Below, piece after piece: positions 18,506 to 29,111 of a DNA stretch of 64,000 nucleotides (the first letter of the stretch is position 1; each line of letters opens with the position of its first letter). The stretch is from Terriglobia bacterium (lineage in GTDB: Bacteria > Acidobacteriota > Terriglobia > Versatilivoradales > Versatilivoraceae). The translations under genes and the position numbers were made by a program. The DNA is taken from positions 568,548 to 632,547 of the forward strand of contig JAKUNG010000001.1 in the NCBI GenBank assembly GCA_022452285.1, given 5' to 3'. A model generated the notes under the pieces. It ran no database searches. It had not been told where the DNA came from and worked only from the letters and a program-made list of their open reading frames with translations.

Positions 18506-19873
18506 ATGGTTCATAAAATTAAAAAGGGTTTAAATCTTCCGCTGGCAGGAGCTCCAGAACAAAAAATTGAAAATGCTGATCAGCCCTATTCTGTCGCATT
18601 GGTAGCTGATGATTATGTTGGCATCAGCCCAAAAATGAAAATTAGCATTGGCGATGAGGTGCGTCGCGGTCAAGTGTTGTTTGAAGACAAAAAATCACCA
18701 GGGGTTCATTATACCTCACCCGCCTCTGGTAAAGTGACAAACATACATCGTGGAGAACGACGCACTCTTAAATCCGTTGTCATCAAGCTAGATTCTGCTG
18801 AATTAAGTGGACGACCTGATTGCATTAATTTTCATTCATTTTCGGGTAAACATCCGAGTAATATTGAACAATCAGCAGTAATAGAATTACTTATAGAATC
18901 AGGTTTGTGGACAGCTATTAGAACTCGACCATATAGTAAGGTTGCTAGTCCAGTTGAAAGGCCAGATTCAATTTTTGTTACTGCTATGGACAGCCATCCT
19001 CATGCAGCAAATGTTAATGTGGTCTTTCAAGGTCAAGAAACATTTTTTGAACTCGGACTCTTTGTTTTGGCAAAACTAACGACTGGACCAGTGTATATAT
19101 GTCAAAGCCCGAAAAGTTCTTTTTCCGTTCCATCAGATCCTCAATTCTGCGCAGAACATTTTAGTGGCCCTCATCCAGCTGGTACAGCAGGCCTTCACAT
19201 TCATACGCTAAATCCAGTTAATCGAAACCGACAGGTCTGGCACCTTAATTATCAAGAGGTAATCGCTATCGGACAGCTATTCACAGATGGACAGTTAAAT
19301 GTCAACAGAATAATCTCTTTGTCTGGCCCCTCAGTGCAAAGGCCTCGTCTATTAAAAACTCGTTTAGGAGCTTCCACCCAAGACTTAACTGATAATGAGC
19401 TGATCTCTGGAAACCCACGGATCATTTCCGGGTCGGTATTGTCCGGTCGTGCTGCCTTTGGAAACAACCTTGGATTCTTAGGACGATACCACTATCAGAT
19501 TTCTGTTCTGCCTGAAGGACGATCACGGGAATTTCTTGGATGGCTCTCTCCTGGCCTAGAGCTATTTTCCATCGTAAACACCTACCTTTCAAAACTGCTT
19601 AAAGGTAAAAAATTTCATTTTACGACCTCAACAAATGGTTCCCACCGATCAATGGTCCCGATTGGTCTCTATGAACGAATATTCCCACTAGATATTTTAC
19701 CAACATTCTTGCTAAGGGCCCTTTTAGTTGGAGATTTAGAAAAAGCTGAGGAACTAGGATGTTTAGAGCTAGACGAAGAAGACCTAGACTTATGTTCATT
19801 TGTTTGTCCTGGAAAGGTAGAGTATGGCCCTCTTCTTCGACAAGTTTTGAGCAATATTGAGAAAGATGGATAA
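18506..19873 (+). CDS. nqrA: Na+-translocating NADH:quinone reductase subunit A
   Basis: A 455-residue cytoplasmic-side subunit of the sodium-pumping NADH:quinone reductase. The start [15 protein letters not shown] is diagnostic of NqrA, followed by a barrel-sandwich region ([25 protein letters not shown]) and a C-terminal soluble domain ([17 protein letters not shown]). It is the first gene of an eight-gene operon. Its TAA stop overlaps the nqrB ATG (TAATG), so the two are translationally coupled. No clear ribosome site is visible. Confidence 0.95.
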   Translation: MVHKIKKGLNLPLAGAPEQKIENADQPYSVALVADDYVGISPKMKISIGDEVRRGQVLFEDKKSPGVHYTSPASGKVTNIHRGERRTLKSVVIKLDSAELSGRPDCINFHSFSGKHPSNIEQSAVIELLIESGLWTAIRTRPYSKVASPVERPDSIFVTAMDSHPHAANVNVVFQGQETFFELGLFVLAKLTTGPVYICQSPKSSFSVPSDPQFCAEHFSGPHPAGTAGLHIHTLNPVNRNRQVWHLNYQEVIAIGQLFTDGQLNVNRIISLSGPSVQRPRLLKTRLGASTQDLTDNELISGNPRIISGSVLSGRAAFGNNLGFLGRYHYQISVLPEGRSREFLGWLSPGLELFSIVNTYLSKLLKGKKFHFTTSTNGSHRSMVPIGLYERIFPLDILPTFLLRALLVGDLEKAEELGCLELDEEDLDLCSFVCPGKVEYGPLLRQVLSNIEKDG

Positions 19874-21096
19874 TGAGACTTCTACGTAAGTTTTTAGATT
19901 CCCAATCCAAACACTTTCAAAAGGGAGGTAACTTAGAGAGTATCTATCCTCTTTATGAAGCTGTTGACACCTTCTTATTTACTCCGAGTAGTGTCACTAA
20001 AGGTAGCTCCCATATTAGAGATGCTCTCGATCTAAAGAGGATGATGATTACAGTGGTCATCGCTCTAATCCCGCCAATATTTATGGCAATGTATAACACT
20101 GGCTATCAGGCTCATTTAGCAATTTCAAAAGGAGCTATTCCACTCGAGACTTGGCAAACGGTAACCATGCACTGGTTGGGTTTAGCTAATTTTAGCCCAG
20201 AAGATTTTTGGGCTTGCTTAATTCATGGATCTCTTTATTACCTGCCAGTCCTGTTTTTGACTTTCTTTGTAGGAGGCAATTGTGAAGCTCTGTTTGCAAT
20301 TGTACGCAAACACGAAATAAATGAAGGATTTTTAGTTACTGGTATGTTGTTCCCGTTAGTTTTACCTCCCACCATTCCTTTATGGCAAGTGGCTCTAGGA
20401 ATAGCTTTTGGTGTCATTCTAGGAAAAGAGATCTTTGGCGGTACAGGAATGAATATCCTTAACCCGGCTCTTACCGCTCGAGCATTCCTGTTTTTTGCTT
20501 ACCCCGCTGATATTTCGGGAGACAGAGTATGGATAGCTGCTAACACTTCTGTGGATGGCATTAGCGGAGCTACTTGGTTGGCTGAAACCTCTGACAAAGG
20601 ACTTTCAACTTTAACCAGTGGCCTTAGTTGGTGGGACGCTTTTATAGGATTGGTCCCCGGATCTATGGGTGAAACGTCAGCATTAGCTTGCTTAATTGGC
20701 GCAATGATTTTAATTTTTTCTAAGATTGGCTCTTGGCGAATAATATTAGGTGTTGGAGTTGGTTCTCTAATTGCATCAACGTTTTTAAATATGATCAGTT
20801 CAGAAACTAATCCTTTACTAACTGTTCCATTTTGGTGGCATATTGTTCTTGGAGGTTGGGCCTTTGGTACAGTCTACATGGCGACGGATCCAGTTTCAGC
20901 TTCACATTCTAATACCGGCAAATACATTTACGGTTTAATTATTGGCCTATTAGCCATTTTAATTCGAGTAGTCAATCCAGCTTACCCAGAAGGTATGATG
21001 TTGGCTATTCTATTTGTCAATTTATTTGCCGGTTTGATTGATTACTTTGTCATACAGGCTAATGTAAAACGCAGGAGAAAACGGTATGCAGCATAG
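19873..21096 (+). CDS. nqrB: Na+-translocating NADH:quinone reductase subunit B
   Basis: A 407-residue membrane subunit with about ten helices that binds FMN covalently and forms part of the Na+ path. The flavinylation motif SGAT is present (Thr234 in [11 protein letters not shown]), matching the threonine modified in characterised Nqr[29 protein letters not shown] and [16 protein letters not shown] are further family signatures. The gene overlaps nqrC by 11 bases. The substrate for ApbE (encoded downstream) is this threonine and the one in NqrC. Confidence 0.96.
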   Translation: MRLLRKFLDSQSKHFQKGGNLESIYPLYEAVDTFLFTPSSVTKGSSHIRDALDLKRMMITVVIALIPPIFMAMYNTGYQAHLAISKGAIPLETWQTVTMHWLGLANFSPEDFWACLIHGSLYYLPVLFLTFFVGGNCEALFAIVRKHEINEGFLVTGMLFPLVLPPTIPLWQVALGIAFGVILGKEIFGGTGMNILNPALTARAFLFFAYPADISGDRVWIAANTSVDGISGATWLAETSDKGLSTLTSGLSWWDAFIGLVPGSMGETSALACLIGAMILIFSKIGSWRIILGVGVGSLIASTFLNMISSETNPLLTVPFWWHIVLGGWAFGTVYMATDPVSASHSNTGKYIYGLIIGLLAILIRVVNPAYPEGMMLAILFVNLFAGLIDYFVIQANVKRRRKRYAA

Positions 21097-21874
21097 TGTG
21101 GCATATACGATTGCCTTTGCTAGTCTTACCTGTTTAATTTGTGCGATTTTAGTATCAACGTCTGCAGTTTCACTAAGAGATATTCAACAAATGAATGCTG
21201 ATCTAGACAAGAGAAGGAATGTTTTGTTAGCAGCTGGTTTAGCAAAATCTTCAGAGAAACTGAACGCTGTCGAAATTACTAAGCGATTTCAGAGAATAAA
21301 AACTACAGTAATTGATATTACTTCAGGACAACCTGCTCAGGGTATCGATTTCAAAAATTATGACTCCAAAAAAATAAGTAACGACCCTTTGACTAGTCGA
21401 ACTGCCCCGGTTAATGCTGCTCGTGTCAGCCGAATCCCTAGGTATATTATCGTCTACCAAGTATTTAATGCTGCCCAGCAGTTAGAAATGATTGTTCTAC
21501 CCATCGAAGGTTATGGTCTTTGGTCAACTCTATATGGATTTATTGCTCTTGATGCAGATGGTAAAACTGTGCATGGATTAACCTACTACAAACACGGAGA
21601 AACACCTGGATTGGGTGGTGAAGTTGATAATCCGAGCTGGAAAGCTCGCTGGACTGACAGAATTATTGTTGATGACACTGGAGACATTGTAATTGAAGTA
21701 ATTAAAGGAACGGCTGGTTCTCCCAAAGAATCACCTCATTTTGTTGATGGTCTCTCTGGAGCGACCATCACAAGTCGTGGAGTGACTAACATGCTCCATT
21801 TTTGGTTAGGAGAAAATGGGTTTGAACCCTACTTAAAGATACTTCGAGCAACTCATGAGACATCAAAAAAATAG
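21086..21874 (+). CDS. nqrC: Na+-translocating NADH:quinone reductase subunit C
   Basis: A 262-residue subunit with one N-terminal membrane helix (about 5-25) and a periplasmic FMN-binding domain. The covalent flavin site SGAT lies near the C-terminus, with Thr227 in [28 protein letters not shown] and [21 protein letters not shown] are conserved FMN-domain motifs. A good AGGAG precedes the ATG, which lies inside the end of nqrB. Confidence 0.96.
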   Translation: MQHSVAYTIAFASLTCLICAILVSTSAVSLRDIQQMNADLDKRRNVLLAAGLAKSSEKLNAVEITKRFQRIKTTVIDITSGQPAQGIDFKNYDSKKISNDPLTSRTAPVNAARVSRIPRYIIVYQVFNAAQQLEMIVLPIEGYGLWSTLYGFIALDADGKTVHGLTYYKHGETPGLGGEVDNPSWKARWTDRIIVDDTGDIVIEVIKGTAGSPKESPHFVDGLSGATITSRGVTNMLHFWLGENGFEPYLKILRATHETSKK

Positions 21875-21886
21875 GAGATATCTTCA

Positions 21887-22513
21887 ATGAAAAATTCTGC
21901 TCGTAAAACCTTACTCGATCCTCTCCTCGAGAATAATCCAATTGCCCTTCAAGTTTTAGGCATATGTTCTGCTTTAGCTGTAACTACCAAAATGGAAACT
22001 TCAGTAGTAATGTGCGGCGCTGTTATTTTTGTTCTGACCTTTTCCAATTTATTCGTGAGTTTGTTGAGAAATAACATCCCAAACTCGATACGAATAATTG
22101 TTCAACTAACCATCATCGCTTCGCTGGTTATCATTGCAGACCAATTCTTAAAAGCTTATTTCTTCGACATTAGTAAACAACTTTCTGTCTTTGTAGGACT
22201 AATCATTACTAACTGCATCATAATGGGTCGAGCTGAAGCTTTTGCCATGCAAAATGGGCCAGCACCAAGTCTGCTTGACGGTCTAGGAAACGGCTTTGGT
22301 TATAGTTTTATTCTCATTATCACAGGTTTTTTGAGAGAGTTACTAGGATCCGGAAAGTTGTTTGGTCATACTATACTGCCATTGGTTACAGAGGGTGGTT
22401 GGTATACCCCCAATGGATTAATGGTCACCTCTGCTGGTGCATTTTTTATCATTGGATTTTTCATTTGGGTACTACGTACATTTAAAAAGGAACAAATTGA
22501 AGAGGAAGGATAA
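21887..22513 (+). CDS. nqrD: Na+-translocating NADH:quinone reductase subunit D
   Basis: A 208-residue membrane subunit with six predicted helices. NqrD and NqrE together hold an Fe centre in the membrane through conserved cysteines. Here they appear in [14 protein letters not shown] and in [13 protein letters not shown]. The family signatures [13 protein letters not shown] and [11 protein letters not shown] are also present. GGAG lies just upstream of ATG. It is 12 bases past the nqrC stop. Confidence 0.95.
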   Translation: MKNSARKTLLDPLLENNPIALQVLGICSALAVTTKMETSVVMCGAVIFVLTFSNLFVSLLRNNIPNSIRIIVQLTIIASLVIIADQFLKAYFFDISKQLSVFVGLIITNCIIMGRAEAFAMQNGPAPSLLDGLGNGFGYSFILIITGFLRELLGSGKLFGHTILPLVTEGGWYTPNGLMVTSAGAFFIIGFFIWVLRTFKKEQIEEEG

Positions 22514-22518
22514 CACCA

Positions 22519-23136
22519 ATGTTTGAACAGTACCTCAGTTTGGCTATTAAGGCAATTTTTGTTGAAAACATGGCATTAGCCTTCTTCCTTGGCATGTGTT
22601 CATTTTTAGCTGTATCAAAGAAGGTAAACACTGCTATTGGACTGGGTCTAGCGGTAATCTTTGTACTTATCGTAACTGTTCCCATTAATAACCTACTTTA
22701 CAACTATGCTCTTAAAGATGGATCTTTGGCTTGGCTGCACCCCAGCCTAGCCACCTATGACCTGTCATTTCTAGGCTTTCTTTGTTATATCGGTACAATT
22801 GCTGCCATGGTCCAAATCGTTGAAATGGCTTTAGATCGCTTCGTACCTTCTTTGTATGCAGCGCTAGGTGTGTTCTTACCTTTGATCGCCGTTAATTGTG
22901 CGATTCTGGGGGCTTCACTCTTTATGGTAGAACGGGATTACAATTTAGGGGAAAGCATTGTATTTGGAATAGGGTCTGGCATTGGGTGGTTTCTTGCAAT
23001 CGTTGCTTTAGCATCTATTCGAGAACGAATGCATTACAGTAATGTTCCAGCTGGACTTCGTGGATTGGGCATGACATTTATTTTGACTGGTTTAATGGCT
23101 ATCGGGTTTATGGCCTTTGCTGGCATCCAGTTGTAA
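22519..23136 (+). CDS. nqrE: Na+-translocating NADH:quinone reductase subunit E
   Basis: A 205-residue membrane subunit, paralogous to NqrD in inverted topology. It carries the conserved cysteines in [14 protein letters not shown] and [12 protein letters not shown] that bind the intramembrane iron centre. Other family motifs are [13 protein letters not shown] and [17 protein letters not shown]. The gene begins six bases after the nqrD stop with a GAGGAAGGA ribosome site. Confidence 0.95.
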   Translation: MFEQYLSLAIKAIFVENMALAFFLGMCSFLAVSKKVNTAIGLGLAVIFVLIVTVPINNLLYNYALKDGSLAWLHPSLATYDLSFLGFLCYIGTIAAMVQIVEMALDRFVPSLYAALGVFLPLIAVNCAILGASLFMVERDYNLGESIVFGIGSGIGWFLAIVALASIRERMHYSNVPAGLRGLGMTFILTGLMAIGFMAFAGIQL

Positions 23137-23179
23137 AATAGCCAATATTTTGTCTTAAGGAACAATTAAAAGGATCTAT

Positions 23180-24409
23180 ATGTTGGAAGTGTTTCTAGGC
23201 GTATTGATGTTCACTTTTGTCATTCTTTCCCTAGTGGTCGTTTTAATGTTTGCCAGAAGTAAATTAGTAACTAGTGGTCAAGTTAATATAGTTATCAATG
23301 ATGATGAAAGTAAAGCTGTTCGGGTTGAAACTGGTACTACCCTGCTTAATTCTTTGGCTGCTCAAAAAATCTTTATTCCATCTGCATGTGGTGGCAAGGG
23401 TAGCTGTGGGGTTTGTAAGGTCGAAGTATACGATGGTGGAGGTGCCATGTTGCCCACTGAACCTCCACATATCACGCGTAAGGAGAAACTACAAGGATGT
23501 CGTCTCTCTTGTCAAGTTAAAGTCAAACAAGATATGAAAATTGGACTTTCACCTGAAATTTTTAGTGTCCAAGAATGGCAATGTACAGTGCGTTCTAATC
23601 ATAATGTAGCTACTTTCATCAAGGAACTAATTTTAGATCTCCCCCCTGGTGAAGACGTTCCGTTCCGAGCAGGAGGTTATATACAAATTAACTGTCCACC
23701 GCACTCACTGAATTACCGTGATTTTCAAATTGAGCAGGAGTTCACTGAAGACTGGGACAGATTTAATCTTTGGGAGATTCAATCCGTTGTAGAAGAACCA
23801 GTCAGCTGTGCCTATTCTATGGCTAATTATCCTGATGAAAAAGGGATTATTATGCTTAATGTGCGAATCGCCACACCCCCTCCCAGAAGTCCAAAAGGTA
23901 TACCTCCTGGAAAGATGTCTTCCTATATTTTTGGACTTAAGCCAGGTGATACTGTAACCATTTCAGGACCCTTTGGTGACTTTTTCGCCAAAGAGACTAA
24001 CTCCGAAATGGTATTCATTGGAGGAGGCGCTGGAATGGCGCCAATGAGATCTCATATTTTTGATCAATTTCGGAGGTTAAAAACTAAAAGAAAAATTAGT
24101 TTCTGGTATGGTGCTCGCAGTTTAAGAGAAGCTTTTTACCTTGAAGATTTTAATCAAATTAAAGAGTCAAACTCCAATTTTACTTGGCATTTAGCCCTAT
24201 CAGAACCACTGTCCGAAGATAATTGGACTGGATATACTGGATTTATTCACCAAGTTCTACATGAAAACTACCTGAAAGAACATTCATCTCCTGAAGATAT
24301 TGAGTATTATATTTGTGGTCCACCCATGATGATGACAGCTTGTTTCAAAATGCTAGACGATTTAGGAGTTGAACCAGAAAACATCGCCTTTGATGACTTT
24401 GGTGGCTAA
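23180..24409 (+). CDS. nqrF: Na+-translocating NADH:quinone reductase subunit F
   Basis: A 409-residue NADH-oxidising subunit. An N-terminal helix (1-25) anchors it. The [2Fe-2S] domain has Cys70, Cys76, Cys79 and Cys111 in the exact family spacing. The FAD/NADH reductase domain follows, with [41 protein letters not shown], and the C-terminal [10 protein letters not shown] with DDFGG. One residue is odd: the FAD motif normally reads RAYSMA, with Arg at position 210 of the Vibrio protein. Here position 210 is Cys (SCAYSMANY). The rest of the FAD site looks intact. Confidence 0.95.
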   Translation: MLEVFLGVLMFTFVILSLVVVLMFARSKLVTSGQVNIVINDDESKAVRVETGTTLLNSLAAQKIFIPSACGGKGSCGVCKVEVYDGGGAMLPTEPPHITRKEKLQGCRLSCQVKVKQDMKIGLSPEIFSVQEWQCTVRSNHNVATFIKELILDLPPGEDVPFRAGGYIQINCPPHSLNYRDFQIEQEFTEDWDRFNLWEIQSVVEEPVSCAYSMANYPDEKGIIMLNVRIATPPPRSPKGIPPGKMSSYIFGLKPGDTVTISGPFGDFFAKETNSEMVFIGGGAGMAPMRSHIFDQFRRLKTKRKISFWYGARSLREAFYLEDFNQIKESNSNFTWHLALSEPLSEDNWTGYTGFIHQVLHENYLKEHSSPEDIEYYICGPPMMMTACFKMLDDLGVEPENIAFDDFGG

Positions 24410-24455
24410 TCATAGTCTAATCTTTTGATTCTCTAAGTTGAACTCTCTCCATTCT

Positions 24456-25523
24456 ATGCTTTATTTTTTACAGAATCTAAATTTCCAAAAAAATCAAAAA
24501 ATCTTTTTAATTTTACTCTGTTCAATAGGAACTGGATGTCAAAAGCCAGTCGCTTTAAACGAATATATCTTTCGTGGAAATAGTATGGGTACAACATTTT
24601 TAATTAAAATAGCTACTGAAAAGATATCAAAACAGCAACAGAAAAAAATTTATCAAACTATCAGGACTAAGTTGAGTGATATTAATAATAAGATGTCAAC
24701 CTATCTTGATTCCTCCGAAATTTCTCGTTTAAATAGATTTAAAAAAACAATTCCTCTTCGAGTTTCTACAGAAACATTAACGGTTATGGCAGAAGCGCAG
24801 GTAATAAGTCGTCTTACTCAAGGGGCTTTAGATATAACTATCAACCCTCTAGTGAATGCCTGGGGATTTGGGCCTGAACCTAACACTGGTAAAATTCCCA
24901 CAACAAAAGAAATTTTTCAAATCAAATCAAAGATAGGATGGGAGAAACTTGAACTCGATTTCTCAACTTCTACGATTCGTAAACTAGACCCTGGACTTTC
25001 TTGTGACCTTTCTGCAATTGCCAAGGGATACGCTGTGGATCAACTTTCTGATACACTGGTACGGCTCAATTTCCATCAACATATGGTTGAGTTAGGTGGC
25101 GAAGTAAAAGCAAGTGGACATAATGCATCTTCTCAAACCTGGAAGATAGCTATTGAAAAGCCCTCGACACGAGGGAAAGGTGTTCAACGAATTCTACCTC
25201 TTAGCAGTCTTGCAATTGCTACATCAGGTGATTATCGAAATTTTTATGATACAAAAGGTGTCCGATTATCTCATACCATTGATCCACGTAATGGCCGACC
25301 AGTCGACCATTCAGTAGTTTCTGTAAGTGTTGTTGACCCTTCTTGTATGCGGGCTGACGGTTATGCAACAGCTCTAATGGTTTTGGGAGAAACTCAAGGT
25401 TACCAACTTGCTACAGAACAAGATCTTGCTGTGCTCTTCTTAATTCGTACTGCACAAGGATCATTTCGTGAAATTGAAACGCCTGCATTTCAGCGTATTT
25501 ACTCAACTGCTCAGCCGTTGTAG
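24456..25523 (+). CDS. apbE: FAD:protein FMN transferase
   Basis: An ApbE-family enzyme that transfers FMN from FAD onto threonine in the SGAT motifs of NqrB and NqrC in the periplasm. The hydrophobic N-terminus ends near a cysteine (GTGC), so it may be a lipoprotein, although the lipobox is not ideal. Family motifs are GNSMGTTFLI, ALDITINPLVNAWGFG, GLSCDLSAIAKGYAVDQL, VELGGEVKASG, ATSGDYRNFY and the metal-binding SHTIDPRNGRP. I use ATG at 24456; an in-frame TTG at 24438 is possible but adds no recognisable sequence. It is 46 bases past nqrF, with NqrM next. Confidence 0.93.
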   Translation: MLYFLQNLNFQKNQKIFLILLCSIGTGCQKPVALNEYIFRGNSMGTTFLIKIATEKISKQQQKKIYQTIRTKLSDINNKMSTYLDSSEISRLNRFKKTIPLRVSTETLTVMAEAQVISRLTQGALDITINPLVNAWGFGPEPNTGKIPTTKEIFQIKSKIGWEKLELDFSTSTIRKLDPGLSCDLSAIAKGYAVDQLSDTLVRLNFHQHMVELGGEVKASGHNASSQTWKIAIEKPSTRGKGVQRILPLSSLAIATSGDYRNFYDTKGVRLSHTIDPRNGRPVDHSVVSVSVVDPSCMRADGYATALMVLGETQGYQLATEQDLAVLFLIRTAQGSFREIETPAFQRIYSTAQPL

Positions 25524-25560
25524 AATGAGCAGTCTGTATCTTAATAGGAGTTAAATAAAA

Positions 25561-25785
25561 ATGGGGCTTATTGTAATAACCATTGTTACTGTCGCTTGTG
25601 CTATGTTGCTAATGGCCATAGGTCTTTTTTTTAAGAGACCCTGTTTGAGAGGGTCCTGTGGAGGCACACGTCTTTTTGGGGAACATGGCGAAATTCTTAA
25701 CTGTGATGCTTGCCCAAATCACCAGAACCATTTGCCTAATAATATCTCCAACCACTCCAATTCAAATTCAACAATACCTAATTAG
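25561..25785 (+). CDS. nqrM: Nqr maturation factor NqrM (DUF539)
   Basis: A 74-residue protein with one N-terminal membrane helix (about 3-24) and four conserved cysteines: Cys28, Cys33, Cys48 and Cys51 (RGSCGG and CDACP). This is the NqrM pattern. NqrM is needed in characterised systems to deliver iron to the NqrD/NqrE centre. The Asn/His/Ser-rich tail is not conserved. AGGAG precedes ATG. It closes the operon and lies 43 bases from the convergent ilvD. Confidence 0.9.
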   Translation: MGLIVITIVTVACAMLLMAIGLFFKRPCLRGSCGGTRLFGEHGEILNCDACPNHQNHLPNNISNHSNSNSTIPN

Positions 25786-25828
25786 TATCAAACTGATTAT
25801 CTAGATATATTTTCCACAACTTAATCTC

Positions 25829-27508
25829 TCATTGAGTAGCTCCAGTAATTGCACCATCTGAAGCTGAAGAAACTAAAGCTGAGTATTTAGCAAAAACACC
25901 TGACAAATATTTTGGTTCTGGAGCAGTCCATTCCGATAGTCTCTCTCTAATATCACTTTCACTAAGATCAACATCTAGTCTTCGTTTTTCAACATCCAGG
26001 ACAATGTTATCACCTTCTTTTATTGCAGCAATTGGACCGCCTTGAGCAGCTTCTGGCGCTACATGTCCTACCATCAATCCCCTAGTTGCTCCACTAAATC
26101 GACCATCTGTCAACAAAGCCACACTTTCTCCCAAGCCGGCACCTACAACTGCTGCAGTAACTCCCAACATCTCCCTCATTCCAGGACCACCTTTGGGACC
26201 TTCATAACGAATAACTACAACATCGCCGGGCTTAATTTCTCCTTTTGTTACAGCTGCCATTGCCATTTCCTCCTGATCATAAACTCTAGCAGGACCTTGA
26301 TGATATAGTCTTTCGTGACCAGCAATCTTAACTACACATCCTTCTGGAGCCACATTCCCATGGAGAATAACTAATCCGCCAGTTCCTTTGACAGGATTGG
26401 AAAGGGGACGTATAACTTCCTGATCAGGAGTTTCAATAACTGCATTAGTTTCTTCGCCAAGCGTCCTTCCGGTAACGGTCTTTTGGGAAGGATCAATATG
26501 ACCACCCTCAATTAATCTTTGTGCAATCAACATTGCCCCGCCAGCTCGATCTACATCAACTGCCACAAAACGTCCACCCGGTTTTAAATCTGCTAGTAAG
26601 GGTGTTCTAGAACTAATAGTATCAAAATCATCAATTTCTAGTGGAATTGAAGCTTCACGTGCCAAAGCAAGAAAATGTAGGACTGCATTGGTTGAGCCTC
26701 CAGTTGCAGCAACACTAGCAATAGCATTCTCAAAAGAAGTTCTCGTAAGGATATCCTTTGGACGACGCTCCTTCTTCAATATTTCCATAATTAACTTCCC
26801 ACTATCTACTGCAACTTGATCTTTACGTGGATCTGTTGCTGGAATACTGGAAGATCCTGCTGGCGACAAGCCAAGGAATTCGAGGGCAGTTGACATGGTA
26901 TTAGCAGTGTATTGACCACCACAAGCACCTGCACCTGGACAGGCTTTATTTTCAATCTCCAATAATTCTGAATCACTAATGTGTCCCGCTGCATTGGCAC
27001 CTACAGCTTCAAAAACATCTTGAATAGTAATATCACGTCCTTGATATTTTCCTGGGGCTATTGACCCACCATAAAGAATCAGTGAAGGTTGATTCAATCG
27101 AATCAATCCCATTGCGCCCCCAGGTAAAGTTTTATCACACCCAACTAGAGCAATAATCGCATCAAACATATAACCACGTCCCACAAGTTCTATTGAGTCA
27201 GCCACAACTTCACGGCTAACCAGAGAAGCTTTCATTCCTTCTGTTCCCATCGTGATGCCATCACTCACTGCAATAGTGTTGAATTCCATAGGTGTTCCAC
27301 CTGCAGCTCTAACGCCCTCCTTAACCTTAGTAGCTAGGGTCCGAAGATGAAAATTACAGGGCATAGCCTCAATCCACGTATTGGCAATACCTATAATAGG
27401 CTTAGACAAGTCTTCGTTTGTATAACCAATTCCTTTTAAAAAAGAACGAGCTGGAGCGCGATCTCTTCCCTCTAAAATAGTTCGACTTGTGAGAGGCATA
27501 GTGGTCAT
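25829..27508 (-). CDS. ilvD: Dihydroxy-acid dehydratase
   Basis: A 559-residue [Fe-S] enzyme that converts 2,3-dihydroxy-acids to 2-keto acids in valine, leucine and isoleucine synthesis. Cluster ligands and active-site motifs are visible: MPCNFHLRTLA, ALVGCDKTLPGGAMG, ACPGAGACGGQYTANTMSTALEFLG, AATGGSTNAVLHFLALA and TDGRFSGATRGLMVGHVAPEA. I set the start at ATG 27508, where GGAGG lies five bases upstream; an in-frame TTG four codons earlier overlaps that site. Monocistronic and convergent with the nqr operon. Confidence 0.96.
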   Translation of the reverse strand: MTTMPLTSRTILEGRDRAPARSFLKGIGYTNEDLSKPIIGIANTWIEAMPCNFHLRTLATKVKEGVRAAGGTPMEFNTIAVSDGITMGTEGMKASLVSREVVADSIELVGRGYMFDAIIALVGCDKTLPGGAMGLIRLNQPSLILYGGSIAPGKYQGRDITIQDVFEAVGANAAGHISDSELLEIENKACPGAGACGGQYTANTMSTALEFLGLSPAGSSSIPATDPRKDQVAVDSGKLIMEILKKERRPKDILTRTSFENAIASVAATGGSTNAVLHFLALAREASIPLEIDDFDTISSRTPLLADLKPGGRFVAVDVDRAGGAMLIAQRLIEGGHIDPSQKTVTGRTLGEETNAVIETPDQEVIRPLSNPVKGTGGLVILHGNVAPEGCVVKIAGHERLYHQGPARVYDQEEMAMAAVTKGEIKPGDVVVIRYEGPKGGPGMREMLGVTAAVVGAGLGESVALLTDGRFSGATRGLMVGHVAPEAAQGGPIAAIKEGDNIVLDVEKRRLDVDLSESDIRERLSEWTAPEPKYLSGVFAKYSALVSSASDGAITGATQ

Positions 27509-27630
27509 AAAATCCTCCAAAGATAGAATAAAACTGATTATTTTTGAACAGTGAGAATAAAGACTCTGTTAACAATGAAGCCAATAGTAGCAGAACTTTT
27601 ACAACTAAAATAAAAGTCTGGCTACTCTAT

Positions 27631-28293
27631 TCATTCTCGTCCCAAGAGAATATAGAGTGCCCCACCACCACCATCAACCAAACGGGCTGTTGAATAGGCA
27701 ATTACATGGTTACTCATTCGTCGAGTATTCAACCATTTTACCAAATATTTTTTTAACTTTGGCTGGTTACCTTTAGAATGTTTACCACGACCATGTACAA
27801 CCCTGACACAACTGTAACCATGAATCAAACTTTGATGGACAAAAGCATCAAAAGATTCTCTAGCTTCTGTCAGAGTCAATCCATGAAGATCAAGGTGTGC
27901 TTGAATTGAAAAAAATCCCTTCCTTAACCTACTAAGCCAACGACTTCCTTCTGGATGTGGTATACCCTCAATATATTCTCCACTATTCCTCAAATCAATC
28001 TCACCAATCTTACGAACAACTTCCTGAAGCAACATCAGATTCTCATTATTACAAATGGGAGATTGTCTAGGTTGAGAAATAGGTTTAGCTTTTAATTGAT
28101 CAGTACTCCATCCAAGAGGTACAACATCTTTTGTTGAAAGCTCAAATAGTTGATCATCCGTCAAGTTATCAGGAAGATCGACTGGTACTACCATTTCATT
28201 TGAAGAGAAAGTTGAAGAAACTTTTCTAGTACCGGAACGAAGTCGTGATAGTTCACAAAACGACTTAAATTCTTGGTAAGAAGGATTTTTCAT
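27631..28293 (-). CDS. Smr-domain protein
   Basis: A 220-residue protein with a C-terminal Smr domain (about 128-220), a small nuclease-like fold also found in MutS2 and in SmrB, which cuts mRNA at collided ribosomes. The signature LDLHGLTLTEARESFDAFV, VRVVHGRGKHSKG and AYSTARLVDGGGGALYILL is complete. The first 125 residues are poorly conserved and contain charged low-complexity stretches. No cysteine or metal motif is seen. Function as an RNA or DNA endonuclease is inferred from the family. Confidence 0.85.
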   Translation of the reverse strand: MKNPSYQEFKSFCELSRLRSGTRKVSSTFSSNEMVVPVDLPDNLTDDQLFELSTKDVVPLGWSTDQLKAKPISQPRQSPICNNENLMLLQEVVRKIGEIDLRNSGEYIEGIPHPEGSRWLSRLRKGFFSIQAHLDLHGLTLTEARESFDAFVHQSLIHGYSCVRVVHGRGKHSKGNQPKLKKYLVKWLNTRRMSNHVIAYSTARLVDGGGGALYILLGRE

Positions 28294-28614
28294 AGAAAAA
28301 GTTCCTGATTATAGAGAATAACAGTCTAGAAAAACCCAGAACATCCGTTCAATTCATTCCCTGTCTTGTACTGGTAGATACCTAGTAATTGCTGACCTTT
28401 TTACATAGGGGATAGGTAGAACAAACTTTCATTCTGAACACTTGGTGAAAGGTCCCTAACCACACAGAATATTTATCTTAAAGAATAAAAACTTTCGTAT
28501 AAAAACATTACTAAACCAAGCTCATTTTACTTCACATGTCGAATACTGGTAAACCACTAAAACAAAAGTTCTCATGACTTGAATTAAATTCTACTAAAAA
28601 AGAGAAACTAGTAT
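28294..28614. other. Intergenic region
   Basis: This lies between two minus-strand genes, so it should hold the 3' end of the 135-residue gene's transcript and the promoter of the smr gene. I see no reading frame, no strong hairpin with a T-run and no repeat. Confidence 0.35.
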
Positions 28615-29010
28615 TCAAGCTGCTTTTGCTCCTCTAGGATTTATGACTTGATCACCTCTGTAAAGTCGAATTAAATCTAGGGTCTGCTGGTTGAATCCAT
28701 CTAGATATGCTTTCTGTAACAATTGACGGCTTATTTCAGCTTTAGGCAGATTTAGAGTTTTTAGATAATGACTTCTCAATATTTTGCATATCCCTTCCTG
28801 AAGAAGATCAACACGATTAAATACAGATGGAGGATTTGTTTCATTAAGTCCATGAACTTTCCTTAGAAATTCTTTAATTTTTCTATGAATTTCAAAAGCA
28901 GCATTGGCAAAACCCCACTGAATTAAAGTTTGGAGAATTGTTTTTTCTTGTTGGATGTTTTTTCTAAATTGAAGTAGCCACTGGTCAAGTTTTTCAGATG
29001 GATGATACAT
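28615..29010 (-). CDS. Uncharacterised helical protein downstream of lexA
   Basis: I do not recognise this protein. It is about 131 residues, predicted almost wholly helical, soluble and basic. Features visible are an N-terminal EKLDQWLLQFRKNIQQEKTI helix, a central AAFEIHRKIKEFL helix and a C-terminal RQLLQKAYLDGFNQQTLDLIRLY segment. I set the start at ATG 29010, preceded by AGGTG; a GTG four codons earlier overlaps that site. It starts 101 bases after the lexA stop on the same strand, so it may be transcribed from the LexA-controlled promoter and belong to the SOS regulon. No DNA-binding motif or catalytic signature was found. Confidence 0.65.
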   Translation of the reverse strand: MYHPSEKLDQWLLQFRKNIQQEKTILQTLIQWGFANAAFEIHRKIKEFLRKVHGLNETNPPSVFNRVDLLQEGICKILRSHYLKTLNLPKAEISRQLLQKAYLDGFNQQTLDLIRLYRGDQVINPRGAKAA

Positions 29011-29111
29011 ATTACACCTCACAGATTATTGAATGATTAACAGCCTAATCACTAGGGGTCTGTTATAAAGAATGTTATATGACATTCCAATTTACTTTAA
29101 ATTGGATAACT

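Noticed and set aside
27492..27520. Upstream TTG start for ilvD
   Set aside because: It overlaps the GGAGG ribosome site; ATG at 27508 has ideal spacing.
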